Shown one piece after another: positions 33,746-39,685 of a stretch of DNA of 39,685 nucleotides. Source of the DNA: an uncultured bacterium (GTDB lineage: Bacteria > Patescibacteriota > Saccharimonadia > Saccharimonadales > Saccharimonadaceae); the NCBI GenBank assembly GCA_903900345.1, contig CAIUMO010000011.1:1-39685 (forward strand), written 5' to 3'. The notes under the pieces are model-generated. The model was not told the origin of the DNA, did no database searches, and was given only the letters and a program-made list of their open reading frames with translations. The first letter of the stretch is position 1. Each line of letters starts with the position of its first letter. Both the position numbers and the translations under genes were made by a program.

Positions 33746-34381
33746 ATGTTTGAAATCGAATATAAGGGCGCTAATTCAATAATTATCAGTACCAAAAAAT
33801 CAAAGCTGGTTTTTGATCCAAAGCTGTCACTAGTTGGACTTAATGATATTAACGTCAAGGATGCAGTCGAACTTGCGACCGAGGAAAGATTTGCTTTAAA
33901 TGACGGCGACGCCAAGTTGGTCATCAGTAGTCCCGGTGAGTACGGTGTGGCTGGTTTTGATATTTTGGGCATTGCTGCCAGGCGTCATCTAGATAGCGAG
34001 ACAGAGGGCAAGATCTCTACGATGTATAGAGTCGAGATAGATGGTACTAGAGTTGGTATTATTGGTAATATTTATGAAAAGCTATCTGACGAGCAGCTAG
34101 AGCAACTAGGTGTATTGGACATTCTCGTTATTCCAGTTGGCGGTAACGGCTACACACTTGATGCAACTGGAGCTATTAGCCTTATTCGAATGATTGATCC
34201 CAAAATAGTCATTCCGGTTCACTATGCTGACAATTCGTTGAAATACGAAGTGCCACAAGATGAATTAAAAACATTTATTTCTGAACTTGGTGCTCCTGTA
34301 GAGACAGTATCTAAGTATAAGTTTAAACAGTTGCCTATAGCTTCAAACGTCGTATCGGTTATCGAGATTACACGTAGTTGA
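33746..34381 (+). CDS. Metallo-beta-lactamase-fold protein without the first His motif
   Basis: The 211-residue protein resembles the UlaG-like branch of MBL-fold hydrolases: N-terminal FEIEYKGANSIIIST strands, FDPKLSLVGL, DAKLVISSPGEYGVAGFDILG, and a C-terminal IDPKIVIPVHYADN. The metal motif HxHxDH that normally follows the second strands is absent; only the C-terminal His (IPVHY) remains. It is therefore probably not a standard metal hydrolase. AGGAGAG lies about 8 nt before the ATG. It follows the HTH regulator by 12 nt and ends at a strong terminator. Confidence 0.75.
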   Translation: MFEIEYKGANSIIISTKKSKLVFDPKLSLVGLNDINVKDAVELATEERFALNDGDAKLVISSPGEYGVAGFDILGIAARRHLDSETEGKISTMYRVEIDGTRVGIIGNIYEKLSDEQLEQLGVLDILVIPVGGNGYTLDATGAISLIRMIDPKIVIPVHYADNSLKYEVPQDELKTFISELGAPVETVSKYKFKQLPIASNVVSVIEITRS

Positions 34382-34401
34382 TAGCGTAAGTAATTGATAT
34401 T

Positions 34402-34428
34402 AAAAACTCCTCGTTTAGAGGAGTTTTT
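34402..34428. terminator. Bidirectional terminator between MBL-fold gene and rpmB
   Basis: AAAAACTCCTC and GAGGAGTTTTT form a perfect 11-bp stem with a GTTTA loop; both sides give T tails. Confidence 0.9.
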
Positions 34429-34449
34429 AGATTGAAGATATAACGATGT

Positions 34450-34644
34450 TTAAGCTATTATCTTTTTCTTTTTTAGAGTTCGGATAGCTTGAGTACAAAG
34501 AACCATAGTTACTTTTTGTCCATCAACTTCAAAAGTCTTTTTTTGTAGGTTAGGTTTGAAAACACGATTTGTGCGACGCAAAGAGAAGCTCACATTGTGG
34601 CCAAATTGTTTACCTTTTCCAGTTAATTCACAGCGTGCTGCCAT
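34450..34644 (-). CDS. rpmB: 50S ribosomal protein bL28
   Basis: Large-subunit protein near the E site. The 64-residue product begins [20 protein letters not shown], the conserved bL28 start, then [16 protein letters not shown] and IRTLKKK near the end. Length is typical. Only one Cys of the zinc-binding set is at the N-terminus (AARCEL) and another in LCTQAIRTL, so it is probably the Zn-free type. It is a monocistronic gene on the minus strand with a good promoter at 34686-34714 and a shared terminator downstream. GTGGAAA upstream is a weak Shine-Dalgarno. Confidence 0.93.
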   Translation of the reverse strand: MAARCELTGKGKQFGHNVSFSLRRTNRVFKPNLQKKTFEVDGQKVTMVLCTQAIRTLKKKKIIA

Positions 34645-34685
34645 ATTATATTTCCACTTTCACTTAATATTTAACAATCTGTATC

Positions 34686-34714
34686 AGTATAGTGCTTTTT
34701 GCTTCGCACGTCAA
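34686..34714 (-). promoter_or_regulatory. rpmB promoter
   Basis: On the minus strand TTGACG, a 17-nt spacer, then TATACT; predicted leader of about 35 nt. Confidence 0.7.
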
Positions 34715-34751
34715 GGATATAACAGCGTAAATAGACCAGAACTTGGCTAGC

Positions 34752-34760
34752 TGCTATAAT
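34752..34760 (+). promoter_or_regulatory. M50 peptidase extended -10, predicted leaderless start
   Basis: TGC followed by TATAAT, then 7 nt and ATG 34768. There is no Shine-Dalgarno. An ATG at 34764 is out of frame. Confidence 0.6.
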
Positions 34761-34767
34761 TATATGA

Positions 34768-35403
34768 ATGAATATCGACGTCATTTATTTAGTAACTGTG
34801 ATTATAGTCATTCTTATATCAATGACTCTGCACGAGGCGATGCATGCCTATGCTAGTTATTGGCTGGGTGATAACACCGCCAAGCTGCAGGGCAGACTGA
34901 CTCTTAACCCGATTAAACATATTGATCCATTTTTAACATTATTATTACCAATTATGTTGGCTGCTGTAGGCGCACCAATCTTTGGTGGCGCAAAACCTGT
35001 GCCGATTAATACCAACGCTTTAAGGTTCGGTGAGTGGGGAATGGCGATTGTCGCTTTAGCTGGACCGCTGACTAATTTTGTAATTGCCTTTATCGCTTTT
35101 GGGATTTGGGCATTAATTGGTGCTCCAGAGCATGGTGTATGGATGCAATCATTAGGCATCATAGTATCTGTAAATCTGGGATTCTTTATCTTTAATATGA
35201 TCCCTATACCGCCACTTGATGGCTCTAGGGTCCTATATGCGTTAGCTCCTGATTTTTTCAGGCGCGGTATGGAAGCTGTCGAAAATTACGGCATTATGAT
35301 TGTTTTTGGCATTATATTAATTACGGGTGACTCTTTTGGAATTTTTATTACATCAGCGGTAGGCTTCTTCACGACGGTCTTTGCTGGCGTTTTCTTTCAT
35401 TAA
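34768..35403 (+). CDS. Site-2 protease family (M50) membrane metalloprotease
   Basis: Intramembrane zinc protease, probably cutting membrane-bound regulators or signal-peptide remnants. The 211-residue protein has the HExxH motif (His22, Glu23, His26) in its first membrane segment, then four or so further membrane segments. The third metal ligand lies in FNMIPIPPLDGSRVLYAL, the family's NPDG-type motif. No PDZ domain is present, so it belongs to the short SREBP-M50-like group common in bacteria. The start is at the predicted 5' end of a leaderless transcript. It is followed directly by the promoter of the candidate RNA at 35422. Confidence 0.9.
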   Translation: MNIDVIYLVTVIIVILISMTLHEAMHAYASYWLGDNTAKLQGRLTLNPIKHIDPFLTLLLPIMLAAVGAPIFGGAKPVPINTNALRFGEWGMAIVALAGPLTNFVIAFIAFGIWALIGAPEHGVWMQSLGIIVSVNLGFFIFNMIPIPPLDGSRVLYALAPDFFRRGMEAVENYGIMIVFGIILITGDSFGIFITSAVGFFTTVFAGVFFH

Positions 35404-35406
35404 AAA

Positions 35407-35415
35407 TGTTATAAT
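35407..35415 (+). promoter_or_regulatory. Extended -10 of the candidate RNA upstream of rnpB
   Basis: TGT followed by TATAAT just after the M50 gene. Transcription would start at about 35422, the first base of the TCCCTG/CAGGGA-closed structure. Confidence 0.55.
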
Positions 35416-35421
35416 AGATAT

Positions 35422-35540
35422 GTCCCTGGGTAAGCCTAGGCGTAAATGATTTTCCTGATATCATATTGATAGGGAACTCAAATGATTCATTTCTTTGGAA
35501 GTGATTTGCGAGTACCCACCTTGTTTATACGACAGGGAAT
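35422..35540 (+). ncRNA. Candidate structured small RNA upstream of rnpB
   Basis: About 115 nt without a supportable protein, with its own extended -10. The predicted 5' end TCCCTG pairs with CAGGGA near 35533. Inside, GGGTA can pair with TACCC, TTCC-TGA-TATCA pairs with TGATA-G-GGAA (35453-35477 region), and CAAAT pairs with ATTTG further on. An alternative hairpin CCTGGG/CCTAGG exists at the 5' end, so two folds compete. No terminator is seen before the rnpB promoter. I do not recognise it as 6S RNA, SRP RNA or a known riboswitch. It may be an independent RNA or a long leader read into rnpB. Confidence 0.45.
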
Positions 35541-35567
35541 ATCATGCGTCGACAGTAAGCCTCGGGA

Positions 35568-35576
35568 TGTTATAAT
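35568..35576 (+). promoter_or_regulatory. rnpB extended -10
   Basis: TGT followed by TATAAT; seven bases later lies 35584, the exact start of helix P1 of RNase P RNA. Confidence 0.75.
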
Positions 35577-35583
35577 TATTAAT

Positions 35584-35976
35584 GGCAGTTCATTAGGTGA
35601 TCGCCCCGCACTTTTTTTGTTTGATGTCGCAACGCGACATAACGAAGTATCGAACAAAAAAAGTGCGGGGAGGAAAGTCCGGGCAGCACAGAGCGTGACA
35701 GTCGCTAACGGCGACCGGGGGCGACCCTAGGGAAAGTGTCACAGAAACGAAACTACCATTCTTGACGCAAGTTAAGGACGGAAAAGATGAAACGAGTGGG
35801 GTAAGAGCCCACAGCATGCCATGGTGACATGGCGCGAAGGTAAACCCTGTCAGCTGCAAGGAGATCTGCATAAAGGGCGACTCGTCCGCAGGTCGCTATC
35901 CGCTTGATTTAGTAGGCAACTACTAGACTAGATAGATGATCATCCACGACAGAACCCGGCTTATCGATGGACTGCC
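35584..35976 (+). ncRNA. rnpB: RNase P RNA
   Basis: Catalytic RNA that matures tRNA 5' ends. Helix P1 pairs GGCAGTTCAT with ATGGACTGCC at the two ends. The P4 strands are AGGAAAGTCCGGG (35671) and ACAGAACCCGGCTTAT (35950). GGTAAGAGCCCACAGC and the following ATGCCATGGTGACATGGC are the P10-P12 region. P3 is unusually long: a 22-bp stem from CCCCGCACTTTTTTTG to its complement, capped by a GTCGC/GCGAC hairpin. Layout is of the ancestral A-type kind as far as can be judged by eye. It has its own promoter and a shared terminator. Confidence 0.96.
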
Positions 35977-35981
35977 AAATA

Positions 35982-36012
35982 AAATAACCACTTCAATGAA
36001 GTGGTTATTTTT
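35982..36012. terminator. Bidirectional terminator between rnpB and rplT
   Basis: AAATAACCACTTC and GAAGTGGTTATTT form a perfect 13-bp stem with an AAT loop, with T tails on both strands. It serves rnpB (plus) and infC-rpmI-rplT (minus). Confidence 0.9.
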
Positions 36013-36028
36013 GATAATAAGGGTATTA

Positions 36029-36370
36029 TTACTTAGCTTCTTTGACGATTTCGGCAAAAGCTTTTGGCTCGCTAACCGCTAGTTCAGACAGAACTTTACG
36101 GTCAAGTTGAATGTTGGCTACTTTTAGACCAGCAATTAACTTACCATAAGTTGTGCCGAGTTCACGTGCAGCAGCGTTGATGCGTGTAATCCAAAGACCA
36201 CGCAAGTCGCGCTTTTTGTTGCGGCGATCACGATAAGAATATTGCAATGCCTTGATAACGGCTTGTTTAGCAAGTCGGAATGAACTAGTGCGGTAGTGTT
36301 GCATACCTTTGGCTAGTTTGATGATTTTCTTGTGTTTGGCAGTCGCCGGGACACCTCGTTTTACTCGCAT
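36029..36370 (-). CDS. rplT: 50S ribosomal protein bL20
   Basis: Large-subunit assembly protein. The 113-residue product starts [20 protein letters not shown] and has the typical [20 protein letters not shown] and [14 protein letters not shown] segments. Length is normal. AAAGGAG lies before the ATG. It is the last gene of the infC-rpmI-rplT operon, 11 nt after rpmI, and ends at a strong terminator. In other bacteria bL20 represses this operon, but no leader structure for that was identified here. Confidence 0.95.
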   Translation of the reverse strand: MRVKRGVPATAKHKKIIKLAKGMQHYRTSSFRLAKQAVIKALQYSYRDRRNKKRDLRGLWITRINAAARELGTTYGKLIAGLKVANIQLDRKVLSELAVSEPKAFAEIVKEAK

Positions 36371-36381
36371 ATATTACTCCT

Positions 36382-36576
36382 TTAGATTCCTAATGCTCTT
36401 TTTACGTTTTGGATCATGGCTCCACGAACGACAGCTACTCTGTTGATAGCGCGCTTGCGGCTTTTGCTCTTTTTGGACAGCATGTGGTTGCTGTAGGCTC
36501 GGCTACGTGTTAATTTACCAGTACTGGTAATCTTAATACGTTTTGAAGTTCCTTTGTGGGTTTTTAACTTTGGCAT
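36382..36576 (-). CDS. rpmI: 50S ribosomal protein bL35
   Basis: Small basic large-subunit protein. The 64-residue product begins MPKLKTHKGTSKRIKITSTG and has LSKKSKSRKRAI, as expected for bL35. Its ATG follows the infC stop TAA with no gap, and the Shine-Dalgarno AAGGAG lies within the last codons of infC, so the two are translationally linked. Confidence 0.95.
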   Translation of the reverse strand: MPKLKTHKGTSKRIKITSTGKLTRSRAYSNHMLSKKSKSRKRAINRVAVVRGAMIQNVKRALGI

Positions 36577-37083
36577 TTATTTACTCCTTACTACTATACT
36601 CAGATTGCGTCCTGCCATCTGTGGTTTTTGCTCTAATATTGCGTCTTGTTCCAGAAGGGCAACGATTCGATCGATCATTACGTAGCCTAATTCTTGATGA
36701 GCCATTTCTCGTCCTCTAAAGAAGATGAATATCTTTACTTTATGACCAACTTTGAGAAAATCTCGGATCTTACGAAGCTTGATTTCTAGATCGTTAGCCC
36801 CGATCTTTAGACTCATCCGCATCTGCTTTAGCTCAACTGTTTTAGCGTGCTTCTGATTCTTGTGTTGTTCTTTCATCTTCTGGTATTGATATTTTCCCCA
36901 GTCGACAACCTTCACAACAGGAGGATCAGCGTTTGGCGATATCTCTATGAGGTCAACTCCTGCTTCTTCGGCAATTTTTAATGCCTCAGTTAGGCTCATG
37001 ATACCTAGTTGATCGCCGTTCGGCCCAATGACACGCAACTTCTCAGCTCGAATTTCTTGGTTGATACGAATTGAATTACTGAT
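36577..37083 (-). CDS. infC: Translation initiation factor IF-3, probable AUC start
   Basis: Binds the 30S subunit, prevents premature joining and checks start codons. The family N-terminus (SIRINQEIRAEKLRVIGPNG) extends upstream of every ATG, GTG or TTG except an internal TTG at 37038. In this frame a TAA at about 37095-37097 closes the reading frame, and AAGGAG sits 8 nt before an ATC at 37081-37083. Starting there gives 168 residues, the normal length: N-domain (to about 75), linker helix with KMKEQHKNQKHAKTVELKQM, and C-domain with VKIFIFFRGREMAHQELG. Rare start codons in infC (AUU in E. coli, AUC in Myxococcus) support IF-3-sensitive autoregulation. rpmI follows directly. Confidence 0.9.
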   Translation of the reverse strand: MSNSIRINQEIRAEKLRVIGPNGDQLGIMSLTEALKIAEEAGVDLIEISPNADPPVVKVVDWGKYQYQKMKEQHKNQKHAKTVELKQMRMSLKIGANDLEIKLRKIRDFLKVGHKVKIFIFFRGREMAHQELGYVMIDRIVALLEQDAILEQKPQMAGRNLSIVVRSK

Positions 37084-37131
37084 TGTTGGGTCTCCTTAAA
37101 TATCTTAACAGTTGAGTCTTACTCGATAGCT

Positions 37132-37160
37132 ATTCTACCAGATATAGAAAAGCATTTCAA
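37132..37160 (-). promoter_or_regulatory. infC operon promoter
   Basis: On the minus strand TTGAAA, a 17-nt spacer, and TAGAAT with TGG before it. The predicted leader to the AUC codon is about 42 nt. It lies right after the yifB stop. Confidence 0.75.
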
Positions 37161-37162
37161 GC

Positions 37163-38674
37163 CTATTGCTTGCGATACTGAAGCGCTTCGCTAATATGCT
37201 CTGGCAATATGTGAGTTTCATTCGCCAAATCGGCTATTGTGCGGGCAACTTTTATAATTTTAAAATAACTTCTAGCGCTCAATGAAAGTCGATTAGTAGC
37301 TGCCAATAATAGCTTTTTAGCTTCAGGTGATAGTGGAGCATGCTTTTTTATATTGCTATTACTTAATGAAGCGTTGTAAGTAATACTATTATTATAACGT
37401 TCGTTTTGAGCGTGTATTGCCGAAATAATTGATTCCGAAGCTGATGTGTGTTGATTGCTACACAACGGTTCTGAGTCTAATAGAATCTCATTTGGCACTC
37501 TTGATACATTAACGACTAAATCAATTCTATCTAGCATTGGTCCGGATAGTCGCTTTTGATAATTAATAATTTGAGTACTCGTACAAGTGCATTCTTTCAT
37601 ACTGTCGCCAAGATAGCCGCACGGACAGGGATTCATGGTGGCAACTAACATAAAATCGGCTGGGTATGTAACGTGAGAATTTGCTCGACTGACATCTATC
37701 TTTTTATCTTCGAGAGGCTGCCTTAATGATTCCAATATAAACCTAGGGTATTCTGGCAGTTCATCTAGAAATAAAACACCAGTGTGGGCAAGGCTTATCT
37801 CGCCTGGTTTGGGTTTATTGCCACCACCGACAATAGAGATTAAGCTGGCAGTATGGTGAGGCGATCGAAAGGGGCGGCTGGTTACTATCTCGCCATCGAC
37901 TTTGCCGGCTAAGCTGTGAATTTTTGTGACCGCAAGTTGTTCTTCGACTGTTAGGTCCGGCAATAGGTTAGTTAATGCCTTTGCAAGCATCGTCTTGCCC
38001 GCTCCAGGCGTTCCTGATAGCAAAATGTTGTGATGACCAGCTGCGGCTATAATCAAGGCTCTCTTGGCCTGTTCTTGGCCTTTAATATCGTCAAGAATGG
38101 GTGATATTAGTGTTTTTGCTACCGTATTGGTCAGATTTGTTGGTTTGTATGGCTCCAGTATGACTTCTTTTTTAAGATGTAGAAATAATTGTTTAATTGA
38201 AGATATACCGAATACCTCGATGTCGCTGATCAGGCTGGCCTGTTCAGCATTCAGTAGAGGCAAGTAGACGCTTTTATAACCAGCTAGTTTGGCTTTTTGG
38301 GCAATATTTATCGCCGCCTTGATTGGCCGCAGGCTGCCGTCCAGGGCTAATTCGCCTGCGAATACGGCGCCGTCTAGTTCCTTTTGCTGTAATTGACCAC
38401 TGACACATAGGATAGCCAGAGCAATCGGTAGGTCATAATGGGCGCCATCCTTTGGTAGCTCCGCCGGAGCTAAGTTGATTGTGATCTTCTTTTTGGGAAA
38501 TTCTAGCATTGAATTAGTGATGGCGCTACGCACACGTTCTTTGGCCTCGTCGATAGCTTTGTTGCCTAGGCCGACAATCTGTAAAGAGGGTAGCGATTTA
38601 GAGGCGTCGCTTTCGACCTCAATAATTGCTCCCTCAAACCCGATTGGTGCAACTGTTATAATTCTGGCAACCAT
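37163..38674 (-). CDS. comM: YifB/ComM family Mg-chelatase-like AAA+ ATPase
   Basis: AAA+ helicase-like protein; ComM drives branch migration during integration of transformed DNA. The 503-residue protein has an N-terminal Lon-protease-like (ChlI) domain with LPSLQIVGLGNKAIDEAKER and INLAPAELPKDGAHYDLPIA, the AAA+ core with Walker A SGTPGAGKTMLAKAL and Walker B VLFLDELPEY, the conserved MNPCPCGYLGD segment with zinc-like Cys, and a C-terminal Mg-chelatase domain (RLSLSARSYFKIIKVARTIADL). Length is typical. No Shine-Dalgarno precedes the ATG; TTGCAT, 17 nt and TTAAAT end 7 nt upstream. With type IV pili present, DNA uptake is possible, though no comEC or dprA lies in the window. Confidence 0.93.
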   Translation of the reverse strand: MVARIITVAPIGFEGAIIEVESDASKSLPSLQIVGLGNKAIDEAKERVRSAITNSMLEFPKKKITINLAPAELPKDGAHYDLPIALAILCVSGQLQQKELDGAVFAGELALDGSLRPIKAAINIAQKAKLAGYKSVYLPLLNAEQASLISDIEVFGISSIKQLFLHLKKEVILEPYKPTNLTNTVAKTLISPILDDIKGQEQAKRALIIAAAGHHNILLSGTPGAGKTMLAKALTNLLPDLTVEEQLAVTKIHSLAGKVDGEIVTSRPFRSPHHTASLISIVGGGNKPKPGEISLAHTGVLFLDELPEYPRFILESLRQPLEDKKIDVSRANSHVTYPADFMLVATMNPCPCGYLGDSMKECTCTSTQIINYQKRLSGPMLDRIDLVVNVSRVPNEILLDSEPLCSNQHTSASESIISAIHAQNERYNNSITYNASLSNSNIKKHAPLSPEAKKLLLAATNRLSLSARSYFKIIKVARTIADLANETHILPEHISEALQYRKQ

Positions 38675-38681
38675 AAGCTTG

Positions 38682-38710
38682 ATTTAAGCATAGCTGGTTT
38701 TTATATGCAA
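38682..38710 (-). promoter_or_regulatory. comM promoter, predicted leaderless start
   Basis: On the minus strand TTGCAT, a 17-nt spacer, TTAAAT with TGC before it, then 7 nt to ATG 38674. The -10 lacks the consensus A at position 2, so this one is weak. Confidence 0.35.
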
Positions 38711-38737
38711 ATTATGATAAGATAACAAGGCTAAGTT

Positions 38738-39138
38738 GGGGCTGATTTTAGGTTTCGACGGAAGGACTTTAACAGATTATCTTGCAAGTCGAATGTACAC
38801 GTTACGTACAAACTTTAACTGCAAACTTTATTGCAAAAGCAAAAAACTTTGTCGGTGAGATTGCATCTGCTTTCCAACCACAAGTTTTAGCAACAGCTCG
38901 AATCTAATTTGAGCCATCCTATTGCCCAGGCGACATAGAGGTAGTGGGGTGTTATAAGTATGTCACTTACTGTATTAGTGTGCAGCAACGCTGATCCAGG
39001 AAATAATATTGCGCGACCACCAGAGCGTTTTAGCTAAATCTTTAGCTCTGAGGTCGTTAAAATTTAAGTTTAGCTAAACTTGTAGACAGATAATAGGTTA
39101 CCTTTCGGACCGGGGTGCGATTCCCCGCAGCTCCACCA
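38738..39138 (+). ncRNA. ssrA: tmRNA with a 28-residue tag
   Basis: Rescues stalled ribosomes. The 5' GGGGCTG pairs with 3' CAGCTCC, followed by discriminator A and CCA; GGTTTCGACGG near the 5' end and the GGGG-TGCGATT-CCCC T-arm are canonical. The resume codon is GCA at 38821, preceded by TTTAACT. The reading frame encodes ANFIAKAKNFVGEIASAF then QPQVLATARI and stops at TAA 38905-38907. That TAA sits in the loop of a GCTCGAA/TTTGAGC hairpin, the usual H5 position, which supports the frame. The tag is longer than the common 8-15 residues and ends in ARI rather than LAA. Confidence 0.93.
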
Positions 39139-39154
39139 AATTAGCAAATTATGC

Positions 39155-39184
39155 ATATGCTCACCTAGAAAGTGAGCATATTTT
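39155..39184 (+). terminator. tmRNA terminator
   Basis: ATATGCTCAC and GTGAGCATAT form a 10-bp stem with a 7-nt loop, followed by TTT. Confidence 0.85.
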
Positions 39185-39191
39185 AATATAT

Positions 39192-39226
39192 AAAAACAAC
39201 CGCCTGCGAGGAACGGTTGTTTTTTG
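39192..39226. terminator. Second terminator after tmRNA
   Basis: AAAAACAACCG and CGGTTGTTTTT form an 11-bp stem with an 11-nt loop. It may act in both directions, backing up the first and closing any leftward transcript. Confidence 0.8.
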
Positions 39227-39229
39227 TGG

Positions 39230-39685
39230 AGTTTTTTAATATCTGTTTGTTTTGGGCTTCTGTATAAGTTTTTTATTCAGGAGCTACCCCTATAATAAGT
39301 CTCTAAAGCGCTTGTGTCAATAATAATTATTAAAATCATCTAGTAAAAAATACTACGTGTGGATAAGTCATTTTATAACCCCGTATCAGCCTGTGCGACT
39401 TAGAATATTAACATTGCCGTAAGTTAATCGATAATTAGTAGTTGATCGCTAAAGACTATAAATAGGAGACAGTAAATTCAGCAGCTTAGCCGTAAAATTA
39501 ATATTCACGATGAGTTTTAGATAATTAATCATTAAACAAAAAAGCTATTATGTTCAACATTATTAAAAATTGAAATTATTTATCGGGCATTGTAGTTTTA
39601 GGTAGGAGTTAGTTTTGGCAATTAATAGTTCAAAGAATCAATCGCCGCTAATATACTAATCGTAAATTTAGGCATAATACTATAA
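39230..39685. other. AT-rich stretch with no gene seen
   Basis: No reading frame of useful length with a start signal is seen on either strand. It contains a perfect DnaA-box sequence TGTGGATAA at 39358-39366 (minus orientation TTATCCACA), a palindromic AATAATTATT near 39325, and a TATAAT at about 39294. A lone DnaA box is not enough for an origin. The window ends inside this region. Confidence 0.5.

Noticed and set aside
35422-35540. Candidate RNA as 6S RNA or SRP RNA.
   Set aside because: No long duplex with a central bubble as in 6S, and no GGAA-capped helix 8 with the conserved SRP loop sequences.
35482-35730. Open frame of 82 codons across the rnpB upstream region.
   Set aside because: It runs into the P3 and P4 helices of RNase P RNA and has no Shine-Dalgarno or recognisable product.
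39230-39685. Origin of replication at the window end.
   Set aside because: Only one DnaA box is present, and no dnaA, dnaN or rpmH is nearby.

Overview
This 39.7 kb window looks like a chromosomal core segment of a Candidate Phyla Radiation bacterium, most likely Candidatus Saccharibacteria (TM7). The basis is the compact gene layout, the type IV pilus cluster typical of these epibionts, an rpsF-ssb-rpsR operon that runs straight into efp with no rplI (bL9), trimmed housekeeping proteins (a threonyl-tRNA synthetase without its TGS domain), and the absence of biosynthetic operons. UGA is used as a normal stop (for example at the end of pilM), which argues against the UGA-as-glycine lineages (Gracilibacteria, Absconditabacteria). 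The lineage assignment is inference; no phylogeny was run.

Layout. 1-6164: 3' end of RNase J, ftsK, the rpsF-ssb-rpsR-efp-tlyA operon, and ychF converging on tlyA. 6274-21029: a membrane TPR protein, a large secreted protein, then a complete type IV pilus system: pilM, pilN, a pilO-like gene, a small membrane gene, pilB, pilT, pilC, major prepilin, pilD, then four minor pilin or pilX-like genes. 21043-29635: xerC/D-type recombinase, ndk, tRNA-Arg, a PH-domain membrane protein, a SurA/PrsA-like foldase, Fe/Mn superoxide dismutase, queA-tgt with tRNA-Asp next to them, tRNA-Thr, and a membrane glycosyltransferase. 29640-35403: a 41-aa gene not previously delimited, tRNA-Val, a thrS leader that reads as a T-box riboswitch, thrS, miaA, an HTH/nucleotidyltransferase-like regulator, a degenerate metallo-beta-lactamase-fold protein, rpmB and an M50 site-2 protease. 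35404-39138: a candidate structured RNA, RNase P RNA, the infC-rpmI-rplT operon, comM/yifB and tmRNA. 39230-39685 is AT-rich and shows no gene.

Three points stand out. (1) The thrS leader has a T-box core whose UGGA matches the UCCA end of the tRNA-Thr in this window, an ultrashort stem I with an ACU loop, and an intrinsic terminator. (2) Many transcription units start with a TGnTANNNT extended -10 only 6-9 nt before an ATG with no Shine-Dalgarno sequence, predicting widespread leaderless mRNAs, while operon-internal genes mostly carry Shine-Dalgarno sites. (3) Several stable RNAs are unusual: a long non-canonical tmRNA tag, an extended P3 helix in RNase P RNA, and an unassigned structured RNA with its own promoter just upstream of rnpB. 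infC also appears to start at AUC.
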